DNA of 64,000 nt from Shewanella xiamenensis (GCF_014647135.1 NZ_BMOP01000001.1:124001-188000); one strand, 5' to 3'. Shown: positions 28,148 through 37,192, counted from the first letter of the stretch. The notes: generated by a model not told the origin, from the sequence alone. A program made the numbers and translations.

Positions 28148-28177
28148 AAGAGCCTACATAATAGGCTCTTTTTTTAT
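28148..28177 (-). terminator. Terminator between the methyltransferase and the GHKL gene (bidirectional)
   Basis: AAGAGCCTA and TAGGCTCTT form a perfect 9-bp stem with a 5-base loop, A-run on one side and T-run on the other. It touches the methyltransferase stop codon. It separates methyltransferase transcription from the GHKL-receiver pair or lets only part through. Confidence 0.88.
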
Positions 28178-29352
28178 TCCATTCCATTCATAATGGTTTC
28201 GATGAGAACTTTACCTAATTCGGGCGGTACAGCATTACCGATCTGTTTCGCTTGGTTTGTTGTACTTCCAAAGAAAGTAAAGTCGTCAGGGAATGTTTGA
28301 AGTCTTGCGGCATGTCTCAATGTTATCCCATGGTTTTTCCAAGGATGAACAAAACGCCCTTTAGAAGGATTGTTGCAGCCTGTTGTAATAGTATTTGCTG
28401 GTTGGTGAATGAACATTCTTCCGTACACATCTTTATGACCAGCATAACCGTTTGCATGGCAATCCAACTCAAACTCTTTTCCCGCGTCAGTCCGGCTGCC
28501 GTTTAGTCGAGTTCTCTGAAATCGCCTTTTCATTTTTTCTGTAGGTTGCATATGAACTTTGCACGGGTCATCGTCTTTGACTGGTTGCCCTGACTCCAAA
28601 TTAGATAACAGATTTCTAGCCTCATCAGCACTAAGCTTTGTACGAGGTAAAAAATACTGCTTAATGTAAAGTTCTATCAACTGATTAGTGAGAGGTTCGA
28701 ACACAGAAGATGCTGTTCGCCATTGGGGTTTTCTATCTTTGGCATGAATTGAACTAGGTGAAAAGTGTGTCTGTTTAGGTGGGAATATTAGTTTTTCATG
28801 GTGCACATCTTCACGTATACCAAGTATAAAAGCACGTTTTCGATTTTGAGGAACACCGTAGTCTTTTGCATTCAATGTGCCGCAAAATATGATCTTATAG
28901 TTGTGTCTATTTGCCAAATCGATGAACTTATCTAAGTAGCTCTTGTGTCTATCCCAGAAAAGACCGGCTACGTTCTCTACAAGAAAAGCTTTAGGCGAAA
29001 AAGACTCAACAAAGTCAAAGTATCTAAGAAGAAGCTGATTTCTTGGGTCATCTACTCCTGCATCCTTAATCCGATGGCTTGAAAAACCTTGGCAAGGTGG
29101 TCCACCTAAAATGAGAGAAAGTTCTCCAACCTCTATTCTGAGCTTTTCCCTTAGCTCTTCAGGATTGATTTTAAGAATATCTTCGTTGAGTAGATGGGTT
29201 TTTTGGCCCAATCTACTTATAATATTTTGGCTATAAGTTTCAGAAGCCGCAGCATCGAGCTCAATTGCAGCTACGATATCTAAGCCAAGATTATGAGCTG
29301 CTAGACTGAAGCCGCCTGCTCCAGCAAATAAATCTATAGCTTTGTATGACAT
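28174..29352 (-). CDS. C5-cytosine DNA methyltransferase (first)
   Basis: 392 residues; transfers methyl from S-adenosylmethionine to cytosine C5 in a specific DNA site. Motifs in order: I DLFAGAGGFSLAAHNLG, IV GGPPCQGFSSHR with the catalytic Cys, VI FLVENVAG, VIII PQNRKRAFILG, and IX-X RLQTFPDDFTFFG plus QIGNAVPPELG. The target-recognition region (about residues 185-310) gives no specificity that can be read. GAAGG lies 9 bases before the ATG. No restriction enzyme gene is adjacent; the GHKL and receiver proteins downstream are the likely partners. Confidence 0.93.
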   Translation of the reverse strand: MSYKAIDLFAGAGGFSLAAHNLGLDIVAAIELDAAASETYSQNIISRLGQKTHLLNEDILKINPEELREKLRIEVGELSLILGGPPCQGFSSHRIKDAGVDDPRNQLLLRYFDFVESFSPKAFLVENVAGLFWDRHKSYLDKFIDLANRHNYKIIFCGTLNAKDYGVPQNRKRAFILGIREDVHHEKLIFPPKQTHFSPSSIHAKDRKPQWRTASSVFEPLTNQLIELYIKQYFLPRTKLSADEARNLLSNLESGQPVKDDDPCKVHMQPTEKMKRRFQRTRLNGSRTDAGKEFELDCHANGYAGHKDVYGRMFIHQPANTITTGCNNPSKGRFVHPWKNHGITLRHAARLQTFPDDFTFFGSTTNQAKQIGNAVPPELGKVLIETIMNGME

Positions 29353-29891
29353 TCAAATGACCTTCGTAATTCTGAGCTTGGACATTCTACTGATTTGTGC
29401 CTAAATAGCTATTGTATCATGGTTTTTATGGAAGTAATTTTGGTTATGTGAATTAAAATTTATTTTAATTTCAATGAGCTGTGAATGAGGCTCCAACCAT
29501 TTTTCAAATAACGTCACTTGATAGCATGCAGTGAGTTCATCAGTCGGCTTTTGCAGATGTGAGTGATGCTATTCGCTCTGTAGAGAAATCGTGAAGCGTT
29601 ACGACTTTAGCTATGACACGAGCGAACCTTGCTAGTGACAATATACTCGAAAAATGAGTAGTTATGCACTTTTACCTGCATAATAAAAGTTAAATCGAGT
29701 TTTGCTATAGTTTGCTGCTGAAACAGCTCAAATATGCGCGAAAACACGCGATTTCTGCATGTTAATAGTTATTAAAGTGCAGGACGTGTTATGTGAGTCG
29801 CATACATCCTAATGTACCTCGGCAATGGTTTGATAAAAGTGCAACGGACGCTAAACTGTGTACTAGTTCAGACCTGAACTAGTACACACAG
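29353..29891. other. Gene-free stretch with a long palindrome
   Basis: No coding region was supported. Bases 29857-29888 form a perfect 14-bp inverted repeat, TGTGTACTAGTTCA, GACC loop, TGAACTAGTACACA, directly after the stop of the AAA/repeat gene; it lacks a T-run, so it may be a recombination or binding site rather than a terminator. The middle (29640-29780) is AT-rich with short inverted repeats and may be remains of a lost insertion. The left side must hold the methyltransferase promoter. Confidence 0.55.
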
Positions 29892-32800
29892 TTAAAAGGT
29901 GACCCAATCATATTTCTTAGAAAGAAAGTTCTTAACCTCTTGGGAAAGATGTGGATTATCAGCAAGTGCCTGAATAACAGAGTTTCGATTGTCTTTGGCC
30001 AAAATATTCTGCGTCTCATGGTATCTAGTTGCTTGGGCAAGCGATTCTCTTAAGCTGCTCGGACTGTCAGAAGCTAGTATGTTTTGGTCCTCTTTTGTGA
30101 TTTCAGGTTCACCTCCAAATAATGAAGACATGATTAATTTCGAGTTTGTGAGTGTATAGTAAATAGCTTCAGTAAAGGAATTATTTCCAAGTATTTCAGG
30201 TAAAACGTTTTCATTAGAATAAAGCGCAGCTCTCACATATTTTTTGACGTCTTTTGCTAGAATGTACTGCGTTTCTTCAGAAATGTTTGGATTCTCAGCA
30301 AGAGCCTCCCTGATGTCACTATCATTATCGTGTACAAGAATAGCTTGGATTGCATGGAGGCAATTACGGTTTTTAGCAAGAGCTAGACGTACATCGCTGC
30401 TATCGTCATTTGCAAGTATACTTTGAAGCTCCAAAGAATCCATCGCTCGGCGCGCAATCAGACATCTAGTAGATTGGCTGCAATCATTGATAAGAGCAAT
30501 CTGAAATTCCAACATACATTTTTCGTTTCCGGCAAGAGCCTCCCGAACATCTTTCTCAGGATCTTTTGCTAAAACACTTTGCAACACTTGCAAGCAATTA
30601 GGGTTTTCAGCAAGACAACTGCGAACACCCTTGCACTCATCCTTAACCAAGAGATTTTGTAATTCAGGGAGGCAGTTAACATTTTGTGCAAGGCTTTCCC
30701 GAACATTACTTTCACTATTCTTGATAAGAACTAGCTGAATTTCTTTTGTCATTTCAGTATTTCGAGCAAGAGAAGCTCTAACTCTATCGTCACTATCTGC
30801 CGCTAGAACATTCTGATTATTGAAGGAAATTGTTGGATTACAAGCCAAACTGCTGCGGACATATTCTTCTCTATCCTTAGTTAGAATCTCTTGAGTCGAT
30901 TGAGTAAGCCTTGTATTTTTAGCAAGTTCAGAACGAACGTATTCTTCCAAATCATTAACTAAAATATGTTGTGTTTCTTCAGAAATTGTTAAATTGGCTG
31001 CAAGTGACTCCCTTACGTAGCGTTCTTTATCTTTTGTGAGCAGGCTTTGAGTCGATTGAGTAAGCCTTGTATTTTTAGCAAGTTCAGAACGAACGTATTC
31101 TTCCAAATCATTAACTAAAATATGTTGTGTTTCTTCAGAAATTGTTAAATTGGCTGCAAGTGACTCCCTTACGTAGCGTTCTTTATCTTTTGCCAAAATA
31201 TTCTGAACATCTTGACAGATATATTCTTTTTCAGCTAATACCGCTCGTTTTAATAATCTTTCGTTATTTGATTCCAGAATTTGTAATTCTGGTGAAACTT
31301 GTAACAAACGATTCTGCAGCTCAACTGTGATTGAAGAATTACTTTCTATCCCCTTCCAGAAGTCTAGTGTTGGATTTAATCGCTTTTCTTGTAGCATGAC
31401 TTCAACTAAATCTAGCGGAATATTCGGATGTCTCGCTGCTAACTCCAACGCTTTATCACGTAATTTTTTCTGCGCTACCGAGATTTCTTGATTTACTTCT
31501 GCAGGGCAACACTGGGTAACAACTAAAGCCAATATTTTCTCTGTGCAACATGGATTTTTCAGAACAGCCTCAATAACGCTTTCTTCAATATCTTGGATTA
31601 ACTTTTCATGTATTGACTCAGGGCAATCTGGGTGTTCTGCAAGCTTGCGACGACGGAGGTGATTTGGATCATCAATCCATTTTTTCATTTGCGCCAAACT
31701 TTCACCAACTTGGCGCGATGCGCTACGAAGTTTAAGTTGTTCGAACAAGGTTTCGTAGCTCTGAATCTTATCATGCTGACTCTGGCTCAACGGGACTGTA
31801 GCAGCGATAGCTGCGCGCAAGTCGTCTTGGCTCACATTTTGACAGCTACCGAGCACAGTTTTTTCCAGTGCCAAATTGACTGCATTATGGATGTCGGCAC
31901 CGCAGTAATAGCGGCAGACTGCTGCCAGCGCTTTGAGATCGAGTTCATCAAGGTTTTGCTGCGATTTCTGTAGCCTGACGCGTAAAATAGCTTCGCGTTC
32001 CTGTTGGTTTGGAAATCCAACATAAAATACTTCATCAAAACGCCCTTTCCTTAACAGTTCAGGGGGCAATGCTGTGATGTCATTGGCCGTGGCAAACACA
32101 AATACTGTTCCCGATTTGTCTTGCATCCAGGTCAAGAAATAGCCAAGTAGGCGTGAAGTTACTTCGGATGCCCCGCCGCCACTGCTGGTCTGGGCAAAGG
32201 CCTTTTCCAATTCGTCGATCCATAATATGCATGGGCTGATACTTTCAGCCGTGGCAAGTGCTCGGCGCATGTTCGACTCACTTTCACCAACGTATTTACC
32301 AAGAAGGCTACCCATGTCGAGGCGTAGCAATGGTAACTGGAACAGATTAGCCGCAGCTTTAGCTGCAAGCGATTTACCACAGCCAGGCATGCCAGCTAGT
32401 AATACACCTTTGGGAGCAGCTATGTTAAATGATTCGAGTTTTTCTATTTGGCGTATCAGTGCTGCGCGTTCGCACAACCACTCTTTCAGTTCTTCCAAAC
32501 CGCCAAGGTCGTCGATACTTTCATTGACTTTGACCATTTCCAGCACCCCACTTTTGCTGATAAGGTTTTCTTTTTCGTGCAGGATGGCTGTAATAGCGTC
32601 ACGGTCAAACGAAGAGTGCTTTTTTTTAATTCGCAGAATGACCTGACGAATCTGTTGAAGGGTAAGTCCAGCACAAGCATTGCAGACGGCAGTTCGTTGC
32701 TCATCTATAAGCTGCAATCCGAACTGTGCGGCCAGATCATCTATTTGATTGCCTATGTCACCGCGTGACGGTAACGGTAAGGGCAGAATCTGAGTACCAG

Positions 32801-33227
32801 CTTCGATTTCTTGTGGAAGTTGCATGAATTCGCTGACAAGCAGAACGGCACTTAAGCCTTCGTGATTTCGGTGGATACGATTTAGCAGCTGTTGCAGGCG
32901 AGCTCGGGCATGCTGATCCTCCGCCAATGCTGATTTAGCGTTCTTGATGACAATCAGTTTATTGTCGAGATCTTCATCTCTTAAAGTAGGAAGAGATTGC
33001 GAGAGCGTAACTAGCTGGTTAACGTCATTCCCCGAAAGAGGTTGTTTGTTTTGTGGATCAACCCAGCCGTAGCCAAGATTCCATTCAAGAATATGAAAAC
33101 CTTCCTTCTCCGCCAATTGCGCCAGTAGCCCGTCAATACGGACTTCCTCACTAGTCTGAATAAACACACAAGCACAGCCTGAATGTATATAGTCCGTTAG
33201 CTTCTCAGTAAAGTTAGGCAGGCTCAT
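29892..33227 (-). CDS. AAA+ ATPase with C-terminal 26-residue helical repeats
   Basis: 1111 residues from ATG 33227 (AAAGGA 10 bases upstream; the longer TTG start at 33248 would lie over the ribosome-binding site). The first 200 residues resemble the N-domain of Ycf46-type ATPases (CACVFIQTSEEVRIDGLL, then HILEWNLGYGW). The AAA+ domain (about 225-430) has Walker A GMPGCGKS (about 280), Walker B CILWIDELEKAF and sensor/arginine-finger LLRKGRFDEVFY. About thirteen 26-residue repeats follow (about 675-1015) with pattern VRxxLAxN....Qxx(L/I)xxD, like LRV/HEAT repeats that form a binding solenoid. Same strand as the nuclease-like gene 53 bases upstream; likely an operon. A target sensor in defence is inferred. 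Confidence 0.85.
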   Translation of the reverse strand: MSLPNFTEKLTDYIHSGCACVFIQTSEEVRIDGLLAQLAEKEGFHILEWNLGYGWVDPQNKQPLSGNDVNQLVTLSQSLPTLRDEDLDNKLIVIKNAKSALAEDQHARARLQQLLNRIHRNHEGLSAVLLVSEFMQLPQEIEAGTQILPLPLPSRGDIGNQIDDLAAQFGLQLIDEQRTAVCNACAGLTLQQIRQVILRIKKKHSSFDRDAITAILHEKENLISKSGVLEMVKVNESIDDLGGLEELKEWLCERAALIRQIEKLESFNIAAPKGVLLAGMPGCGKSLAAKAAANLFQLPLLRLDMGSLLGKYVGESESNMRRALATAESISPCILWIDELEKAFAQTSSGGGASEVTSRLLGYFLTWMQDKSGTVFVFATANDITALPPELLRKGRFDEVFYVGFPNQQEREAILRVRLQKSQQNLDELDLKALAAVCRYYCGADIHNAVNLALEKTVLGSCQNVSQDDLRAAIAATVPLSQSQHDKIQSYETLFEQLKLRSASRQVGESLAQMKKWIDDPNHLRRRKLAEHPDCPESIHEKLIQDIEESVIEAVLKNPCCTEKILALVVTQCCPAEVNQEISVAQKKLRDKALELAARHPNIPLDLVEVMLQEKRLNPTLDFWKGIESNSSITVELQNRLLQVSPELQILESNNERLLKRAVLAEKEYICQDVQNILAKDKERYVRESLAANLTISEETQHILVNDLEEYVRSELAKNTRLTQSTQSLLTKDKERYVRESLAANLTISEETQHILVNDLEEYVRSELAKNTRLTQSTQEILTKDREEYVRSSLACNPTISFNNQNVLAADSDDRVRASLARNTEMTKEIQLVLIKNSESNVRESLAQNVNCLPELQNLLVKDECKGVRSCLAENPNCLQVLQSVLAKDPEKDVREALAGNEKCMLEFQIALINDCSQSTRCLIARRAMDSLELQSILANDDSSDVRLALAKNRNCLHAIQAILVHDNDSDIREALAENPNISEETQYILAKDVKKYVRAALYSNENVLPEILGNNSFTEAIYYTLTNSKLIMSSLFGGEPEITKEDQNILASDSPSSLRESLAQATRYHETQNILAKDNRNSVIQALADNPHLSQEVKNFLSKKYDWVTF
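30892..31192 (-). repeat. Recent 156-bp tandem duplication in the repeat domain
   Basis: 30892-31036 and 31048-31192 are nearly identical with a period of 156 bases (52 residues, two repeat units). The other repeats are diverged, so this copy is recent and in frame. It shows the array is still changing in length. Confidence 0.85.
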
Positions 33228-33279
33228 GATGTAATTATCCTTTGTCAATGACTAGTCTTAGTTTGCTAATTTTGCGGTA

Positions 33280-34875
33280 TCAGTTAAAAATACTGGAAAA
33301 TAAATTTTTCATAGAGTTAGCGGCATTCAAGACTGCATCAATGGTCGAGCTAACGACAGATCTAGTAACGTTAACTGCAGTTTTGACTATAGCTTTGCTA
33401 CCTTCATAAACCGTTTCGCCAAACGTACTGCCAGCAATACCTCCTGCCACTCCGCCAACAAATCCTCCAACAACTGTTCCTACCGGCCCCAATACCGTCC
33501 CCCAAGCTGCTCCAATTGCAGTACCTTCAACTGCTCCATAGAAGCCGGCTACTGTTACAACTGATGTTCGTCCGCAGTGATCCAGAGCTTCCTGACCGCT
33601 TATTTCGCCTTTTGCATACTTGTACATAGCTTTGGCACTTTCCATACCAATTACCGCTATCTGGGCAATTTTACCTGCAGGCGTTGCTTTGAGCGCATTC
33701 CCTAGCCAGCCATTACGACAAGCCACCATCAGACCGCCAGAAACGGCAGTTTGCAAACCAACATCTGCCGCCCCCTTGAGACTACTACAAAAAAACTCCT
33801 GCATATCCGCGCTAGTGCTTTGATTTTTTTGCCCCGTGAGGGAATTCCATACACGCCGACTTAGAATACGCACCCCATGAAAACTGGCTGTGATGCAAGC
33901 GCTTAACAAAGCCTGTTTACCAATGTGCTTAGCAATTTCAATACGGTTGACCCCGTCCCATTTGTATTGCCGAGCTTCATGCTCGCGCTGCGCTTTTTCT
34001 TGCAATACCTTGGCTTCTTCCTTGGATAGAGGAGTGGACGACACACCGTCAGCTTCAATTACCTCGGTGTTCTTTTGGCGAATACCGCCACCCTGTCCTT
34101 TAGGCACAAGCTTTTGCTGGCCACGATAATCGCCTTTTTCAAATAGTTCAGAAGTCGCGTCAGCGTCTTTCCCATATTTGGCTTGATAGCGGCGAATGAT
34201 TTTGCCATTTTCGTTCTTGATGACGATGTCTACCGAGTTTTTCCCATAGCCCTGACCCGGTTCTGGCGACAACACCTCAGCACGCAATTTGCTGCCTTTG
34301 GTCACGGCATCAATGTTGAAAGTATCTGCGTGGTGTCTTTCGGCAATAAAACCATCAAGATTACGGGTCTGATTGATTCTACCATCGAGGTTGTGAATAG
34401 CATTCCAGTTGTCTCGAGTGGCAGTCTCCAACACCTGATCGATGTCTGATACATATGCACTCACACTAATGGAACCGCTGGCTTGTGCGCCTTCCTCGAT
34501 TTTTTTCGCGAACCAGCTTTCTTGACTCATCCCCTTATCAAGGTGCTGTTGTAATTCTATTCGGTCATTGTTTCGTTGTTTCACGCTTGCGACTATATCG
34601 TGAGCCGAATCCAACAAATCTGTTTCGCTCTCCCAGATGCCGGGGTGCTTGCGCAATTCCTGAATCAACCATGTTTCAAGTTCCATGGAGTGTTTATATT
34701 GTGAATAAGAATCGACAAAATCTCTGATGCAAACTGCGGTGTTCTTGGAATTCTCTTCGCAACCAAAGATTTCCGACTCAACTCGTGTAGCAAAAGTCTC
34801 CTGATACTCACTACTGTTGAGCAACTCGAAATCTTTTTCTGTGAAAACGATATTTTGTACTGTGATTGAATCCAT
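33280..34875 (-). CDS. Nuclease-like domain with glycine-rich membrane tail
   Basis: 531 residues. The N-terminal 160 are helical, without a known domain. Residues 170-235 resemble a restriction-endonuclease-like fold: FIAERHHADTFN, NSVDIVI and RYQAKYGKD, that is Glu, Asp and a Gln-x-Lys in the spacing of PD-(D/E)xK nucleases. Residues 320-510 are hydrophobic and glycine-rich (GAAWGTVLGPVGTVVGGFVG), suggesting membrane insertion or pore-like packing. AAGGA lies 5 bases before the ATG. Downstream is the AAA/repeat gene, upstream a WYL regulator, all on one strand. A membrane-linked effector is inferred; similar tails occur in toxins. Confidence 0.65.
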   Translation of the reverse strand: MDSITVQNIVFTEKDFELLNSSEYQETFATRVESEIFGCEENSKNTAVCIRDFVDSYSQYKHSMELETWLIQELRKHPGIWESETDLLDSAHDIVASVKQRNNDRIELQQHLDKGMSQESWFAKKIEEGAQASGSISVSAYVSDIDQVLETATRDNWNAIHNLDGRINQTRNLDGFIAERHHADTFNIDAVTKGSKLRAEVLSPEPGQGYGKNSVDIVIKNENGKIIRRYQAKYGKDADATSELFEKGDYRGQQKLVPKGQGGGIRQKNTEVIEADGVSSTPLSKEEAKVLQEKAQREHEARQYKWDGVNRIEIAKHIGKQALLSACITASFHGVRILSRRVWNSLTGQKNQSTSADMQEFFCSSLKGAADVGLQTAVSGGLMVACRNGWLGNALKATPAGKIAQIAVIGMESAKAMYKYAKGEISGQEALDHCGRTSVVTVAGFYGAVEGTAIGAAWGTVLGPVGTVVGGFVGGVAGGIAGSTFGETVYEGSKAIVKTAVNVTRSVVSSTIDAVLNAANSMKNLFSSIFN

Positions 34876-35128
34876 GATTATCCTTGTTTGCTAATTGAAT
34901 CATCCAGATTTTTAAAAATTGTATTGCACCCAAATACTGGGACAACACCCTGCTATTAATTTGCGATTTGCTTTTTCAATATCCTTATCAACTATCGCAT
35001 TGGTCTGTGGATATAACTGTTCTAATTACGATGTATCAGTCATTGAAATTTGATTTTTATTCAGCAATACACGAAGGTGTTCAAATAGCTTTCGTAAAAA
35101 ATAAACGCACGATTCATTTAATATCTCT
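34876..35128. other. Gap between WYL regulator and nuclease-like gene
   Basis: 253 AT-rich bases without coding signs; probably the promoter region of the nuclease-AAA pair. No clear operator palindrome like the one before the regulator was seen here. Confidence 0.4.
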
Positions 35129-36055
35129 TTAAATAGTATCAAAACTAAAACTATGCTTTTGAGATATTTGTTGCAAGTGCAGAGAAAGTTGCTCAAGAAA
35201 AGTTTCTGCCTCTATTTCAGGTTTCAGTATTCGCACGTTTGGAAGCCAAAAACGCAGTGTTGGGAATAACTGATCTCGGTGAGCTATTTGAGTTGTAACA
35301 ATCAACTTACCTTCTGTCGTTTTACTGATGATTTTTTGCTGTGGCAAAATGTTTCGCCGTTCAAAGTAGCGAGCAATCGCTGGTTGAATTTCGACTGTCA
35401 CTTCCTTTTTCTTCAAGCTAAACCAAGCATCGTCTTCTGTATCGAGATAGCCATTGATATCGGTATCAGCTACGAATGTTGCCTTTTTCACATCTAACCA
35501 TTCAATGCCACTGACTTGGTAAGCCTTGATGTTGAGTTCGATGTCAGTTGCTGCTAGATACCAAACGCCTTTTAAGCTCATCAATCGGTACGGCTGGACT
35601 GTGCGTAATTTACCTTTGTATTGAATTGAGCAAATTTTGCAGTCCTTGATTGCCGAATCTAATCGACTGAAAACTTTTTTCTGATGTTCTGAAGTTAACT
35701 GTTCAGGTGGCAAAGGCAAAATTTTGATTCGTTTATATTCTATCGCCGACAGTAAACTAGGTAGTGGGCTTGTTTCAGAAACAGGTAATAACTTTCCTAA
35801 ACCTGTTTTTTCACTGAGGCTGCTAATATCTGGAAGTTCATCTTTCTTTGGTTTTTCAGTTAATATCCTGTAGACCCCATCCTTTGAGCATGAAACGACC
35901 GATCCAATGCGACTCAAATCGCGGTAGATAGTTCTTTCGCTAACATTGAATTTGTTAGCCAGTTCATTTCGTGAGACTTTACCACTCTCGAACAACTGCA
36001 GCAGAATCTGAGCTAGGCGTTGTGCTAAAATCTCGTTGCGCGATAGATTATCCAT
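35129..36055 (-). CDS. WYL-domain transcription regulator
   Basis: About 308 residues from the ATG at 36055; a GTG 30 bases upstream and an ATG at 36061 are alternatives. The N-terminal DeoR-like helix-turn-helix shows KVSRNELANKFNVSERTIYR (about residues 25-50). The WYL domain follows from about 130, with QPYRLMSLKGVWYLAATD holding the name-giving residues, and a C-terminal WCX-like part. WYL regulators of the BrxR/CapW kind repress defence operons and sense nucleic acid or nucleotide ligands. Here it precedes two same-strand defence-like genes and has a perfect palindrome just upstream of its own start. Confidence 0.9.
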   Translation of the reverse strand: MDNLSRNEILAQRLAQILLQLFESGKVSRNELANKFNVSERTIYRDLSRIGSVVSCSKDGVYRILTEKPKKDELPDISSLSEKTGLGKLLPVSETSPLPSLLSAIEYKRIKILPLPPEQLTSEHQKKVFSRLDSAIKDCKICSIQYKGKLRTVQPYRLMSLKGVWYLAATDIELNIKAYQVSGIEWLDVKKATFVADTDINGYLDTEDDAWFSLKKKEVTVEIQPAIARYFERRNILPQQKIISKTTEGKLIVTTQIAHRDQLFPTLRFWLPNVRILKPEIEAETFLEQLSLHLQQISQKHSFSFDTI

Positions 36056-36098
36056 AACCATCTCTCGTTTATTATTTAGATCCACATTATCACAGTAT

Positions 36099-36117
36099 AC
36101 TGACAGGGTATGTCAGT
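36099..36117. promoter_or_regulatory. Candidate operator of the WYL regulator
   Basis: ACTGACA, GGGTA, TGTCAGT: a perfect 7-bp inverted repeat with 5-bp spacer, 44-62 bases before the ATG at 36055. BrxR/CapW-type WYL repressors bind such short inverted repeats in their own promoters, so self-control is likely. Confidence 0.6.
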
Positions 36118-36297
36118 TCAGAAGTTGTTCATGAACTTTTTTTAGCATCAATATTTCTTGGCTGTATTCAGTGGCTCCACTTCGAAATGAGTCTATAAGA
36201 CTTCTAATTAAGGAGTGGCGATTCACCTTTATAAAAACAGGTAACCCTCATCTTTTCAAAATGATGTGTCAGATCTCGTATAAGCTAATACACCTTA

Positions 36298-36972
36298 TTA
36301 TTCATCGTCATTCGCTGAGTCAGAATTTGGATGCGCTTTTACTAATTCATCAAGTCTTTTCTCCGACAACCATTTTAGACGTACCACTTGAGTAATAAGA
36401 GTGTTCCGTAATCCATTGTTGACCTTGCGTTCACTAATTATGTGCGAAAGACTCGCAATTGTTGCTGCTCTACGGGCTATTCTTGAGTCCGGATGACTTC
36501 TAAGCGCTAGCACTTCAGGGGAAATGATTGTCCCACTAAATGATTCTGGGAGTTCAATATCTAACAGGGGTTGTGGAGGTTCTTTTTCGTTAAGAATCGC
36601 ACGAAACTTTGACTGTTCTATAGCTAAGTCATGTACTTTTCTTTCTAAAGCATCAAGTACTAACTTCTGATCTTTACCTTTAAAGTCTGTAATCGGCCAG
36701 ACGCAAATTTGGTACACTTCCATAGGATCAAGCACTGACATTGCCACAGCATCTGTTCTTCGATTTGTTAGGTGTCTTCTGATACGAGTTCTTAAACTTT
36801 CTTTGGTCTGTCCAACATAGATAGGTTCTAATTCATAGTCGTAAAATGCATAAACACCAAATTTGTAATTTCCGACCTTTTGCCCATGAAACTCACTATC
36901 TAGAAATTTTGATAGGGACTTACGTAATTCTTCAGTCTCAAATGGACTACTTCCTGTACCATAATCAATCAC
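36298..36972 (-). CDS. GIY-YIG restriction endonuclease, Eco29kI-like
   Basis: 224 residues starting with GTG, a GGAGG site 10 bases before. Motif GVYAFYDYELEPIYVGQT is the GIY-YIG core with both tyrosines; TRIRRHL gives Arg and His in the R-x3-H spacing of the Eco29kI group; a Glu-bearing helix (LERKVHD) and RAILN end the fold. In length and residue order it matches Eco29kI (214 residues), which cuts CCGCGG. A C5 methyltransferase lies upstream on the same strand, as expected for a type II system, but a tRNA-Lys gene stands between them. Specificity is inferred from the family only. Confidence 0.75.
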   Translation of the reverse strand: MIDYGTGSSPFETEELRKSLSKFLDSEFHGQKVGNYKFGVYAFYDYELEPIYVGQTKESLRTRIRRHLTNRRTDAVAMSVLDPMEVYQICVWPITDFKGKDQKLVLDALERKVHDLAIEQSKFRAILNEKEPPQPLLDIELPESFSGTIISPEVLALRSHPDSRIARRAATIASLSHIISERKVNNGLRNTLITQVVRLKWLSEKRLDELVKAHPNSDSANDDE

Positions 36973-37192
36973 TTCGACAAATCCTCCATTTCATTTTTGG
37001 AGTCATTTAATCCTATAAAGAGTAAGAATTGAAGAAGAATTTGCACAGTCAGGCATTTAGTTCGCTATAGTCGCTAGGATTCCGATAGCTGCAATGGAGA
37101 GACTTATTTTTCAGTAAGCTTTTTCAGATAAATGGGAAGCAGACGGCGAAATGTTGGGAGTAAATAGAGTATCGAGAGGAAAAATGAAACTT

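Noticed and set aside
29353..29891. Transposase remnant
   Set aside because: Short inverted repeats and fragments are present, but no readable transposase peptide in any frame.
30190..31192. CRISPR-like repeat array
   Set aside because: Period is 78 bases (26 codons) and follows the reading frame; these are protein repeats, not spacers.
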